From Sphingomonas turrisvirgatae (GTDB taxonomy: Bacteria > Pseudomonadota > Alphaproteobacteria > Sphingomonadales > Sphingomonadaceae): a stretch of 64,000 nucleotides of DNA. Positions 1 to 7,686 of this stretch are shown here, piece after piece (the first letter of the stretch is position 1; every line of letters begins with the position of its first letter). Below the pieces are notes generated by a model. That model was given only the letters and a program-made list of their open reading frames with translations. It searched no databases and was not told where the DNA came from. Both the position numbers and the translations under genes were made by a program. The DNA is taken from positions 1 to 64,000 of the forward strand of contig NZ_MDDS01000010.1 of the NCBI RefSeq assembly GCF_001721295.1. The letters are read 5' to 3'.

Positions 1-127
1 ATCGCCAGGGTCGCCGGCGACTGGCCCGCCACCCGCTGGGACGAGCTGATGCCGTGGAACTGGGTGCCCCAGACAGATCAGCCAACAGCCCAAGCCGCAT
101 AAACTGCGGTCCTCACGCCACGCTTAC
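1..127 (+). mobile_element. Right end of an IS66-family insertion sequence (3' end of tnpC plus terminal inverted repeat)
   Basis: Codons open from base 1 to a TAA at 100-102 encode the extreme C-terminus of an IS66 TnpC transposase, recognisable from the conserved ending W-D-E-L-M-P-W-N-W. The element appears to stop at the CGCTTAC ending at base 127; IS66 elements typically start with GTAAGCG and end with its complement. IS66 elements usually make 8-bp target duplications, so GACGAATA at 128-135 would be the right-hand duplication, with its partner left of the window. Only the last part of the element is visible. The IR call rests on the terminal heptamer and its similarity (about 15 of 22 bases) to the end of the second remnant at 1830-1851. 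Confidence 0.75.
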
Positions 128-589
128 GACGAATACGACCGGCCCGGAGAAGCCGTCGGCGAGCATCGCGACGACCTCGCGCGGTTCTTTTAGCTGGTCC
201 TGATCGATGCCTACCGCCTGCCGCGCTTTCCTCGCGAACAGCCACCCGCTGTCGGAAGGGTTGGGAGTCTCGCCTTGCACGATCGTGATCAGCGCGCTGT
301 TGCAGAAGGTGCGCCAGCGATCACAGACCTCGTCGAACTTCGGCCACGCTTCGCCGAACAGAGCATTGGACAGGTTCTGGAACGCCGATCGGAAGAGCTG
401 GTCGACGAGATGGTCCGTAAGGAACGTGAACCTGCTCAGCATGACCAGCGCGAAAGGTCGCTCGTCGGCGGAGAAGTTCGACAGCCAGCCCTCTGGGTCG
501 ATCTTGGTCTGCTCCCATGCATTGAAGTCGATTAGCCGGCCGCAGGCCTCAAGTACGCTAAATTCGTCAGGAAAGACCTCAGCCGTCAT
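113..589 (-). pseudogene. PRTase-CE-like protein, 3' part cut off by the IS66 insertion
   Basis: The reading frame begins at ATG 589 (a GTG at 595 is also possible) and runs to a TGA at 113-115, but bases 113-127 belong to the IS66 terminus, so the native gene was cut at base 128. The roughly 154 remaining residues have the all-alpha layout of the N-terminal half of PRTase-CE proteins: a W-L-S-N-F segment near residue 35, then A-D-E-R-P-F-A-L and an F-L-T-D-H-L-V-D-Q-L-F-R-S-A-F-Q stretch. The break falls at P-V-V-F-V, where these proteins normally continue with the acidic PRPP-binding loop (V-F-V-D-D-F-x-G-S-G). PRTase-CE proteins are predicted parts of prokaryotic conflict systems, consistent with the restriction-modification genes nearby. 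The product is probably inactive. The family assignment is from memory of the motif pattern and is moderately sure; the truncation itself is plain. Confidence 0.55.
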
Positions 590-1064
590 GCCCACGAACC
601 TAGCGGAAAAATGCGACGGGGTAAGCCGAGTTTCGACGTGACGACCATGTCCAATATATCAGTTTGCTCAAATGCCTCGTTGGCTAGCGGCCAACGGGAC
701 GAAAACGTCTGCGCTTGCCGAATGCACACCGACCTAGCTCAGTCGATGAACGAACGGCAGGTTCCGGGCAAGCTACACGAACGACCAGACGACCGGAATT
801 AGGGCGCTTTGCTGCTTTGCCTCTAACTTCGCGGTTGCCGGATGGCGATGAGATCCATCGGGAAGATGAGGCCTACCGGAACGCCGGCAACTGAGATCCT
901 CGCGCCGTTCGTTCCCACGACAGAATTTGCTTCGGTGATTGGCGCACCTTTCGATCAACGCTCGAGTAGCTTCGCCGTAAGCATTCGGTGAGGGCCGCGG
1001 CCGCGGCGTCATGTCGGGCGCGGCAGTCTCGGTTGCGGGAACGGCGCTTTCCGTCTCGAGCTCT
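590..1064. other. Gap between the interrupted PRTase-CE gene and the second IS66 remnant
   Basis: No reading frame here has a convincing start, ribosome binding site or family resemblance. The stretch may be the promoter region of the PRTase-CE gene plus decayed mobile-element DNA. No tRNA-like or strong repeat structure was seen. Confidence 0.4.
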
Positions 1065-1851
1065 ACTGCCTACACCGTCTTCCAGACCTGTAAGGCCAAC
1101 GGCGTCGACCCGCAGGCCTATATCGCCGATGTCATCGTCAAGGTCGCCAACAACTGGCCCGCCAGCCGCTGGGACGAACTCATGCCGTGGAATTGGTCTC
1201 GCGAACCTGCCAGACTCGCGGCATGAACGCCGAAATCGTCGCCCGCCTGCACATCGTCCTGAACAACATCGAACCTGTCATCTGGCGCCGGGTCGACGTG
1301 CCGGTCACCGCCAGCCTCAAGATGCTCCACGACATCGTCCAGGCCGCGATGGGTTGGGAGAACTGTCATCTCTGGCACTTCGAGGCCGGCGACCGGCGCT
1401 ACGGCTTGCCGGATCTGGTTTGGCCGGAGAGCGGCATGACCGCCGCGAAGAGCGTGAAGCTCGCCGCCCTCGTCGACCGCGACGTGCGAGAACTCGTCTA
1501 CACCTACGACATGGGTGACGACTGGCGGCACACCATCACCGTCGAGACTGTCGGCCCCGGCGAGCCCGACATCAAATATCCGCGCTTCGTCGCCGGTGAG
1601 CGGCGCTGTCCGCCCGAGGACGTCGGCGGCTTGCCCGGATACGAGATGTTCCTCGAAGCCATGGCCGATCCCGCCCACGAGGATCACGACCGCCTGCGTG
1701 AATGGTATGGCGGCGCTTACAACCCCGATGATATCGGCGAACGCTTCACCCGGCGCGCCGTCGCCGCCATCGCCATCCGCCGCCATACCGGCAAGCTCGC
1801 CTACCAGAAGAGCCGGCCAGAATAGCAAGACGGCCTACCGGCCATGCTTAC
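1065..1851 (+). mobile_element. IS66-family remnant: tnpC C-terminus, pRiA4b ORF-3 passenger gene and right terminal repeat
   Basis: The frame read from about 1065 to 1198 matches the C-terminal element of IS66 TnpC (N-G-V-D-P-Q-A-Y-I-A-D-V, then W-D-E-L-M-P-W-N-W), closely like the fragment at bases 1-102. The rest of tnpC, tnpA and tnpB are missing, so this is a 5'-truncated remnant. The passenger gene at 1223-1825 follows immediately, and the sequence ending in TGCTTAC at 1845-1851 resembles the IS66 terminus found at 121-127. This suggests that the passenger lies inside the element. The left boundary of the remnant is approximate. Confidence 0.6.
1223..1825 (+). CDS. Plasmid pRiA4b ORF-3 family protein (IS66 passenger)
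   Basis: This 200-residue protein matches the pRiA4b ORF-3-like family (PF07929). It opens with a beta-strand segment L-H-I-V-L-N-N-I-E-P-V-I-W-R-R (residues about 7-23), then the L-H-D-I-V-Q-A-A-M-G-W helix and the H-L-W-H-F-E motif near residue 50, followed by Y-T-Y-D-M-G-D-D-W-R-H near 95 and a P-P-E-D-V-G-G-L-P-G-Y segment near 135. The family is common in plasmids and mobile elements and has no established biochemical role. Translation is placed at ATG 1223 because the family usually starts a few residues before the first strand; an upstream ATG at 1187 lies in the TnpC fragment. It sits between an IS66 TnpC terminus and an IS66-like end, so it is probably element cargo. Confidence 0.8.
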   Translation: MNAEIVARLHIVLNNIEPVIWRRVDVPVTASLKMLHDIVQAAMGWENCHLWHFEAGDRRYGLPDLVWPESGMTAAKSVKLAALVDRDVRELVYTYDMGDDWRHTITVETVGPGEPDIKYPRFVAGERRCPPEDVGGLPGYEMFLEAMADPAHEDHDRLREWYGGAYNPDDIGERFTRRAVAAIAIRRHTGKLAYQKSRPE

Positions 1852-2015
1852 CGCCAGATCACCGACCGCCACCCTGTATTGCGGCAGCAACGGTCCAGTC
1901 TCGATGCCAAGATGAATTGTCGAATCGAAGCATCAGCCCGATTGGATAACTCAACCAATGACACGCGCGGTCCCGGAGGTCTGGAGGTCCCGAGATGGTT
2001 GTGACAGCTCCGTCG

Positions 2016-2507
2016 TCACGCCTCGGGCGGAGTTGTCTTCTTTGCCCTGCGTGGTGCCTTTGCAGCCGGCTTGCTCTCAACCTTCTGTCCCGGTTTGCGG
2101 CCCAATCCGATCTTCTTGGCCATCTCGCGACGCTGCTCGGAATAGGCGGGCGCGGTCATCGGATAAGTTGCGGGCAGATTATACCGAGCGCGATACTGGT
2201 CCGCGGTAAGGCCATGGGTGCCCAGATGACGAGTCAATGTCCGGTACGGACGTCCGTCGATCATCGAGATGATGTGCTCCCGACTGGCGAGACTCTTGCG
2301 AGCAGTCACCGCCGGCGTAAACTCTGGCGCAGCAGCCGTCTCAGCTTCAGCCGAACCCGGTGCAGCAAGCTCACCAACTGTCTTGTGCATTGCGGTCATG
2401 AACGCGACTGCGTCTTCGGTAGAGGACCGAGTGTTGTTGTTGGCCAGCCAGGCTGCGGTAAGTTCAGCTGCAAGCTCAACTGCGCTGAGGCTGGTTTCGT
2501 CGCTCAT
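2016..2507 (-). CDS. MucR/Ros family transcriptional regulator without zinc-binding cysteines
   Basis: This 163-residue protein has the MucR/Ros layout: an N-terminal helical oligomerisation region (residues about 5-50), then a DNA-binding fold with D-G-R-P-Y-R-T-L-T-R-H-L-G-T-H-G-L-T and Q-Y-R-A-R-Y-N-L-P, and a basic A/K/P-rich tail. MucR proteins are H-NS-like silencers or regulators in alphaproteobacteria. The segment before D-G-R-P (E-H-I-I-S-M-I) has no cysteine where Ros-type proteins carry zinc-ligating ones; several natural MucR homologues also lack zinc ligands. The start ATG 2507 has a GGAGA motif just upstream on the minus strand; longer in-frame starts have none. Lying next to mobile and restriction genes, it may silence the acquired DNA, but that is inference. 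Confidence 0.85.
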   Translation of the reverse strand: MSDETSLSAVELAAELTAAWLANNNTRSSTEDAVAFMTAMHKTVGELAAPGSAEAETAAAPEFTPAVTARKSLASREHIISMIDGRPYRTLTRHLGTHGLTADQYRARYNLPATYPMTAPAYSEQRREMAKKIGLGRKPGQKVESKPAAKAPRRAKKTTPPEA

Positions 2508-2855
2508 GATCGTCTCCATCAGATTTGGACCTCTCAATAGAGACATATCGGCCAATAACAATGATCGTCCGCGAGCAGTGCTTGACCTTCGTTGTGACCG
2601 GACCACAAGGTCCGCCTCACGAGAGCCTCTCCACGATCAATTAGATTGGCAGCCTGGCGCTTCGCCAGTCCCGGGTTGTTCCCGGTCTTCCCGACCGTCC
2701 GGCAAAACAAAGCAGGTGTGAGCTTACGCCCGAACACCGCCTTGCAGCTCATGATGGCCGCCGGGTCACCCGCCAGGTCACCGACCCGAACAGGTTGGGC
2801 ACCATCGGCCAGCGCGCGATCCTCAACGTTGATCGCCATCAGCCGGCCAAAGCGG
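2508..2855. other. Gap between mucR-like gene and methyltransferase
   Basis: This 348-base stretch holds the upstream region of the MucR-like gene on its left and the end of the methyltransferase on its right. Open frames exist on both strands because of the high GC content, but none shows a recognisable family or a good start. No strong hairpin was seen. Confidence 0.35.
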
Positions 2856-3989
2856 TCAGTCCCCGCGCAGAGCAACCTTGCCCAGCGAAGCGCCACGCAT
2901 CCGCGCCTCTCGCAGCGCCTTGCGCTCCTTGTCCGTCATGCTGTTGGCTTCGGGGCGGGTCGCAGGATCGCCGGCGCATGCCGCCGGATCGAGCGTCCAC
3001 CCAAGCTGGGCAGCCAGACACTCGGCAAAGGCCTTCGCCATCGGCGGCGGCACCGCATTGCCGACCTGGCGATATTGCTGCAGCCGTGGAATCCGGTCAG
3101 GCCAGCGGAAATCGTCGGAAAAGCCCTGGATCCGTGCGCTTTCGCGCACCGTGATGACCCGGTGATGCTTGTAGTGGACCGGTCGTAGCGGCGAGAAGTT
3201 TCCCGACCCAGCGCGCAGCGTATAGGAGGGGCGCTCGGGATGAAGACGGTCATGGAATGATCCGCGCTCGCGCTTGCCCGGCTGCAACGTGCTCAACCGC
3301 GCGACCATGTCGGCGGAATGGACCGTCGGCTCATGATTATAGATGCCCGTTTCGCCAAACTCGCCAGCGTCAGGCAGATCCGCGATTGCACTCGCCGACG
3401 AGCGATAGGGTGTTTGGTCGGTACCGTGAGTCGCCTCGGGGAACCGCGGCGGTACCTTCCCCTTGATCCCAAGCATCACCAGGCGCTTGCGATTCTGGGG
3501 CACGCCAAAATCCGCCGCCGATACGATGCGGTGATCGACGGCATAGCCTAAAGCGCGAAGCGCGGCCTGCGTTTCCTCCAGGAAGGCACCTTCCGAAATC
3601 GCTGCCAGATTCGGCACATTCTCGAGTAGGAACGCGTTCGGCTTCAACTCGCCGACGAGGCGGATGAAATGCCCGATCAGGTCCGCGCGGATGTCCCGCT
3701 TGCCTTGTCGCTTCCCCGCGATCGAGAAGGGCTGGCAGGGAGGACCGCCGATCAGAACATCGATCTTTTTGCATTGAGCCTTCGCAAGCAATTCGGCGCC
3801 GGAGGCGACGCTCAGATCGGCGATGAAACCGGTGCTGCCGCGATATTCATGATTGTAATTATACGCATCGACCGCCCGCGCATCGAGTTCGAAGCCGGCG
3901 GCGATATGCAGCCCGGCATCGAGAAATCCAGTCGAAAGCCCGCCGCATCCGGCGAAAAGTTCAATCCCTGTCGGCATGGTCCGGCTCAT
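2856..3989 (-). CDS. DNA (cytosine-5) methyltransferase
   Basis: The 377-residue protein transfers a methyl group from SAM to C5 of cytosine in DNA. The canonical motifs occur in order: SAM-binding E-L-F-A-G-C-G-G-L (about residue 10), catalytic G-G-P-P-C-Q-P-F-S (about 80), L-L-E-N-V-P (about 118), P-Q-N-R-K-R-L (about 163), R-E-S-A-R-I-Q-G-F (about 283) and Q-V-G-N-A-V-P-P (about 310). A charged tail of roughly 50 residues follows. The start ATG overlaps the stop of the upstream gene as ATGA (3986-3989), so the two are translationally coupled; ATG 3977 is a possible alternative. Pairing with a candidate nuclease gives a type II restriction-modification arrangement. The recognition site cannot be read from the sequence. 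Confidence 0.93.
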   Translation of the reverse strand: MSRTMPTGIELFAGCGGLSTGFLDAGLHIAAGFELDARAVDAYNYNHEYRGSTGFIADLSVASGAELLAKAQCKKIDVLIGGPPCQPFSIAGKRQGKRDIRADLIGHFIRLVGELKPNAFLLENVPNLAAISEGAFLEETQAALRALGYAVDHRIVSAADFGVPQNRKRLVMLGIKGKVPPRFPEATHGTDQTPYRSSASAIADLPDAGEFGETGIYNHEPTVHSADMVARLSTLQPGKRERGSFHDRLHPERPSYTLRAGSGNFSPLRPVHYKHHRVITVRESARIQGFSDDFRWPDRIPRLQQYRQVGNAVPPPMAKAFAECLAAQLGWTLDPAACAGDPATRPEANSMTDKERKALREARMRGASLGKVALRGD

Positions 3990-4915
3990 TGTTTAGGTAC
4001 ATTGGTTGCGCGGATCATCGCGAGCTGCGCCTCGGAGGTGTTGATCGCGTAGCTTGCCGAGCGGATGATCCGCAGATCGCCGGGCCGCTCAGCGATGTTG
4101 AATTCCATGAGGTGGACCGCTGATTGGTAATCCACCTTGAGCGCCAGGGGCCTGACTTTCAGACCTGGAAAATAATGCGCGGCGTATTGGATCATGTTGA
4201 AGATCTGCACCCGATTGAGCTCGTCGGATACAGCTTTCGCCTCAATCGGGAAGACGACCGGAACATCATCGTCGCCTGAGGCGATACCGACGTCAATCGC
4301 ATCGAGCTCCGCCTGTCCGATCCCCGGCACGCTCTTTCGCACATGACTGCGCAAGCGGTAGATCTTCATGCCTGTGAAATGATCAAGCAGCTGGCAGTAG
4401 CCGACTACGGAGAGCAGCGCCTGCTCGTCCATTTCCGCCATCGTCTCAGGAAGCAGCCGCCGCACTGGCATTGGCGTCTGGTCGATCGCCGGCACGAGTT
4501 CGCTGACGGGGACCTCCATGATCCCGCTCGAGGCCTTCTCGAATTGATAGCGACCGCGGCCGACCGCCCGCAGGACATGGAAGCCCTTGGCCAGGATTTC
4601 CTCCGGCAGCTTGGTGCGCGAACGCATGCGGTAGATGACATCGGCAGGATTGCGCGATGAAATGGCATCTGGATTGTCCGACACCGCCCGCACTGCTTCG
4701 ACCGCCGTGCGAACGTCGTCGAGCGAAAAGACAACCGTAGCAGCGCCGGGACGCCAGCGGTCCTGGAACAGCTTCAGGATGACCGGAACATAGACTTTTG
4801 AATTTCGCCCATGGCCCTGCAGGCTTTTCGCTCGAGGACTGGCCACGACCGCATCGGCCTTGGACGCTCGCCGTCGCCGGGGGGCACTGTCATCAAGGTC
4901 CAACTCGTCGCTCAT
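3986..4915 (-). CDS. Putative type II restriction endonuclease partnered with the cytosine methyltransferase
   Basis: This 309-residue protein has no family name I recognise. Around residues 210-230 it carries I-D-V-G-I followed about 14 residues later by F-P-I-E-A-K-A, which fits the metal-binding core of PD-(D/E)xK nucleases (acidic residue on one strand, E-x-K on the next). The basic N-terminus (P-R-R-R-R-A-S-K) and the F-H-V-L-R-A-V-G-R-G-R-Y-Q-F-E segment could contact DNA. It is directly upstream of, and overlaps by ATGA, the methyltransferase gene, the usual layout for a restriction pair. The start is placed at ATG 4915; a GTG at 4921 is possible. Function is inferred from context plus one motif. 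Confidence 0.6.
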   Translation of the reverse strand: MSDELDLDDSAPRRRRASKADAVVASPRAKSLQGHGRNSKVYVPVILKLFQDRWRPGAATVVFSLDDVRTAVEAVRAVSDNPDAISSRNPADVIYRMRSRTKLPEEILAKGFHVLRAVGRGRYQFEKASSGIMEVPVSELVPAIDQTPMPVRRLLPETMAEMDEQALLSVVGYCQLLDHFTGMKIYRLRSHVRKSVPGIGQAELDAIDVGIASGDDDVPVVFPIEAKAVSDELNRVQIFNMIQYAAHYFPGLKVRPLALKVDYQSAVHLMEFNIAERPGDLRIIRSASYAINTSEAQLAMIRATNVPKQ

Positions 4916-5286
4916 GCGCACCCGCTATCATGATCAGAACATCTATGGAACATCTCTTCGCCGCTACGTCGCTTTTGGCGAATCGTGGGTTACGGGTATA
5001 AGTTGCGTGCTGCTATATAGTCGCGCCAAATCCCCCCTGCCCTCCAACCCTGCATGCGCGTCCGGCAGTTGCGGATTAATCATTTGCGGGCGGAGTGCAG
5101 GCAGCCTCGAAGGCACCCCTATATGGGCCGGCCATTGCCCGTTTCATTGGGAGTTGATATGGCGCTCGCATTCGCAAGGACCCGGTGAAATTCCGGGTGG
5201 CTATTCCGGCCGCCGATCCGCCGGACAACAACACGCACCAACCCTGTGCGCCCCAAGTGCGCTCTGTGCCCTGTTGTGGATCACCA
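4916..5286 (+). promoter_or_regulatory. Leader region of the SulP gene with a hairpin at 5180-5198
   Basis: This 371-base gap lies between two divergent genes. Near its right end ACCCGG-TGAAATT-CCGGGT (5180-5198) forms a 6-bp stem about 90 bases before the SulP start. The GGTGAAATTCC core is reminiscent of structured leaders, and structured RNAs (sul1) are known upstream of alphaproteobacterial sulfate transporters, but I could not match a full consensus for any class. It may simply be part of a longer untranslated region. Confidence 0.25.
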
Positions 5287-6783
5287 ATGACATTCGATGT
5301 TTCTGTTTACCGCCGCCAGTGGTTCACTGACGCCATTACGGCGCGCCGGGACATATTGGCCGGCATCGTCGTCGCGCTTGCGCTCATTCCCGAAGCGATC
5401 GGCTTTTCAATCATTGCCGGCGTTGACCCACGGGTCGGCCTGTACGCCTCGGTCGCCATCGCGCTGACGATCGCATTTATTGGCGGGAGGCCAGGCATGA
5501 TCTCGGCCGCGACGGCAGCGGTCGCCATATTGGTCGTGCCACTCGTGCTCGATCATGGCGTCGAGTATCTGTTCGCCGCTACGATCCTGATGGGTCTCAT
5601 TCAGATCGCGGCCGGGTTGCTGCGGCTCGATCTCGTCATGCAGTTCGTCTCGCGGTCGGTCATCACCGGCTTCGTTAACGCGCTCGCCATCCTGATCTTC
5701 ATGGCCCAGCTGCCGCAGCTTACCAATGTTGGCTGGGAGACCTATGCCATGGTCGCTGGTGGCCTGGCGATCATCTACGGTTTCCCCCGCATTACCAAAG
5801 CGATCCCCTCGCCGCTGGTGGCGATCCTGATCTTGAGCGCGATCAGCATCGCTCTCGGCCTGCCTGTCAACACGGTCGGCGACATCGGCAAGCTGCCCGA
5901 AGCGCTGCCCAGCTTCGCGCTGCCCCAGGTGCCGCTGACGCTCGACACGCTGCAGATCATCCTTCCCTATTCACTGACGATGGCGGCGGTCGGTCTGCTT
6001 GAATCCCTGCTGACCGCGCAGATCGTCGATGACATGACCGACACCGATAGTAACAAGCGTCGGGAATGCGCTGGCCAGGGCGGTTCGAACATCGTGTCGG
6101 CACTGTTTGGCGGCATGGGCGGCTGCGCCATGATCGGCCAATCGGTCATCAACGTCACGTCAGGTGGCCGCAGCCGACTGTCGACCTTCGTCGCTGGCGG
6201 GTTCCTGCTTTTCCTGCTTGTCGTCCTGGGTCCCTATGTCGGGCGCGTGCCGATGCCCGCGCTGGTTGCCGTCATGATCATGGTGTCGATCGGCACGTTC
6301 AGCTGGAACTCGATCTCGAACCTTCGTCGCCACCCACTGACCTCGTCCGTGGTGATGATAACGACCGTCGTGGTCGTGGTGGCGACTCACGATCTGTCCT
6401 TGGGCGTGCTCGCCGGCGTGCTGCTCTCGGGCATCTTCTTCGCCGGCAAGGTCCAGCGCATGTTTTCAGTCGAGCGCGAAGCGTCGGTCGATGGCGTGCA
6501 GGCGACTTATCGCGTTACCGGCGAGATCTTCTTCGCGTCGGTCGATCGGTTCACGCGCGTGTTTCAGGCCGAGGACAGCGCGAGCCGAGTCCTGATCGAC
6601 GTGACCGCAGCGCACTTCTGGGACATCTCGGGCGTTGGCGCGCTGGACAAGATCGTCGCGCGCTTGAGACGCGATGGCCGCGATGTCGATGTGATTGGTT
6701 ATAACCGAGCAAGCGCCGACATCGTCGATCGCTTCGCACTCCATGATAAGACAGGCGTCGAGATGGGGCTGGCCCCGCACTGA
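5287..6783 (+). CDS. SulP family anion permease with STAS domain
   Basis: A 498-residue inner-membrane transporter of the SLC26A/SulP family, which moves sulfate, bicarbonate or other anions. The family signature near the N-terminus is present (D-I-L-A-G-I-V-V-A-L-A-L-I-P-E-A-I-G-F-S, then G-L-Y-A-S-V), followed by about eleven hydrophobic segments to residue 390. A C-terminal STAS domain spans about residues 400-490 (I-F-F-A-S-V-D, then V-L-I-D-V-T, D-I-S-G-V-G-A-L-D). ATG 5287 is preferred because the protein then begins as others in the family do; an in-frame ATG at 5185 would lie in the structured leader. The substrate cannot be told from the sequence. The gene stands alone, and its stop abuts the broken nuclease gene on the opposite strand. 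Confidence 0.9.
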   Translation: MTFDVSVYRRQWFTDAITARRDILAGIVVALALIPEAIGFSIIAGVDPRVGLYASVAIALTIAFIGGRPGMISAATAAVAILVVPLVLDHGVEYLFAATILMGLIQIAAGLLRLDLVMQFVSRSVITGFVNALAILIFMAQLPQLTNVGWETYAMVAGGLAIIYGFPRITKAIPSPLVAILILSAISIALGLPVNTVGDIGKLPEALPSFALPQVPLTLDTLQIILPYSLTMAAVGLLESLLTAQIVDDMTDTDSNKRRECAGQGGSNIVSALFGGMGGCAMIGQSVINVTSGGRSRLSTFVAGGFLLFLLVVLGPYVGRVPMPALVAVMIMVSIGTFSWNSISNLRRHPLTSSVVMITTVVVVVATHDLSLGVLAGVLLSGIFFAGKVQRMFSVEREASVDGVQATYRVTGEIFFASVDRFTRVFQAEDSASRVLIDVTAAHFWDISGVGALDKIVARLRRDGRDVDVIGYNRASADIVDRFALHDKTGVEMGLAPH

Positions 6784-7052
6784 GCGGAACTCGCGGGTAA
6801 TCCGATAGGCCACCCAGTCGGCGAGCGTGGTCAAGTCGTTGGGGGGAAGCCTATAGGTCTCTCGCACGACGATGTCGTTGGTGGCGGCGCGCCGATCGGA
6901 CAACCCTTCAGGCAATGAAAGGTGTGCAGCTCCGCCTGGCGCGACTGTGCTAAGCTTGGCGAAATCGCCAACACTTCGGCAAGCGCCACCGCATTGAAGA
7001 TCGTCGGATACCATTGCGGCTGGCCTGCGTTCATTTCATGCTTGCTCTTCAT
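6784..7052 (-). pseudogene. DNA/RNA non-specific endonuclease remnant (frameshifted and 3'-truncated)
   Basis: Two minus-strand frames together give the start of a NucA/NucG-type nuclease. One frame from ATG 7052 reads to H-C-L-K-G-C-P-I-G-A-P; the next frame continues with T-N-D-I-V-V-R-E-T-Y and L-A-D-W-V-A-Y-R-I-T-R-E-F, the family's N-terminal region. A frameshift lies near 6885-6900. The homology stops just after I-T-R-E-F, where the SulP gene begins on the other strand, so the catalytic D-R-G-H part is missing. This is a dead fragment. Confidence 0.65.
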
Positions 7053-7159
7053 TCGTTGAAGGTTGGGCTGAGGCCTGGAAAACAGCGAAATCAGTCTCGC
7101 AAACTATGCCTCACGGCGCAGAACCATCCCACCCGGCAGAGTCTCAGCCAATGGAGCCA

Positions 7160-7444
7160 TCAATGAACTGCCCCGCCCGGGCTCATTGCTTCAAGCTGGC
7201 GGATGCGATCGAGGATGCGGAGGAAGGTCCGATGCCCCTCCATCTGGCCCTCGGCCAGTAATTCGTCCGCGCGTTGTGACGCGACATACCACGCGTGCGC
7301 CCCATGCTGCCGCACCAGCTGGTGCGTGCAAGCCCAGATCTCGCGTTCTTCGATCATGAGTGAGGATACCGCCTGATCCTCACCCTGCCCAGCCCCGGCA
7401 TTCGTCGGCGCCGCTTCTGCAGTTAAAGCGTGTCGATGAGCCAC
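7160..7444 (-). CDS. Small conserved protein resembling DUF6961
   Basis: The 94-residue frame contains a core, residues about 30-90, of E-R-E-I-W-A-C and H-G-x-x-A-W-Y-V-A-S-Q-R-A-D-E-L followed by a helix ending L-D-R-I-R-Q-L. It resembles short sphingomonad proteins of the DUF6961 type, whose role is unknown. The first 29 residues are low-complexity, so the true start may be ATG 7357 (M-I-E-E-R-E-I-W). It overlaps the next upstream small frame by 22 bases. Confidence 0.55.
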   Translation of the reverse strand: MAHRHALTAEAAPTNAGAGQGEDQAVSSLMIEEREIWACTHQLVRQHGAHAWYVASQRADELLAEGQMEGHRTFLRILDRIRQLEAMSPGGAVH

Positions 7445-7551
7445 CGCACGAACCCAAGCGCGCCGGCCATGAACGAGCCAAGCAAGAGGATCGCGATCAA
7501 AGCATATTCCAGAGCCTGCACCCGTGCGCGCCAGTCAGGTCTCTTGCTCAT
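7423..7551 (-). CDS. Possible small single-pass membrane protein
   Basis: From ATG 7551 a 42-residue peptide has a charged N-terminus (M-S-K-R-P-D-W-R-A-R) and one hydrophobic span (L-E-Y-A-L-I-A-I-L-L-L-G-S-F-M-A-G-A-L-G). The L-E-Y-A-L-I-A phrase recalls Flp-type pilin N-termini, but it has no leader-processing glycine and no tad genes nearby, so a pilin role is not supported. It overlaps the start of the DUF6961-like gene. Confidence 0.3.
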   Translation of the reverse strand: MSKRPDWRARVQALEYALIAILLLGSFMAGALGFVRWLIDTL

Positions 7552-7686
7552 TACCGACGCCAACCAAAGCGGAGCGATGAAGGGAAGAAAATTCGGCGTG
7601 GCGCATGGGCTTTTGGGCAATGTCCTTGGACGAACTCAGTAACAACCTGGACCTATATGTATCGTACGTACGACGCTTCAGATCAG

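Noticed and set aside
2534-2896. Open frame of 120 codons between the mucR-like gene and the methyltransferase
   Set aside because: It overlaps the methyltransferase end, has no recognisable motif and no clear ribosome binding site.
5171-5240. Cobalamin riboswitch upstream of SulP
   Set aside because: Only the GGTGAAATTCC piece fits; the conserved B12 box and the CCGCAACTGT-type segment are absent.
7423-7551. Flp-type pilin
   Set aside because: Only one short phrase matches; no processing site and no tad/cpa genes nearby.
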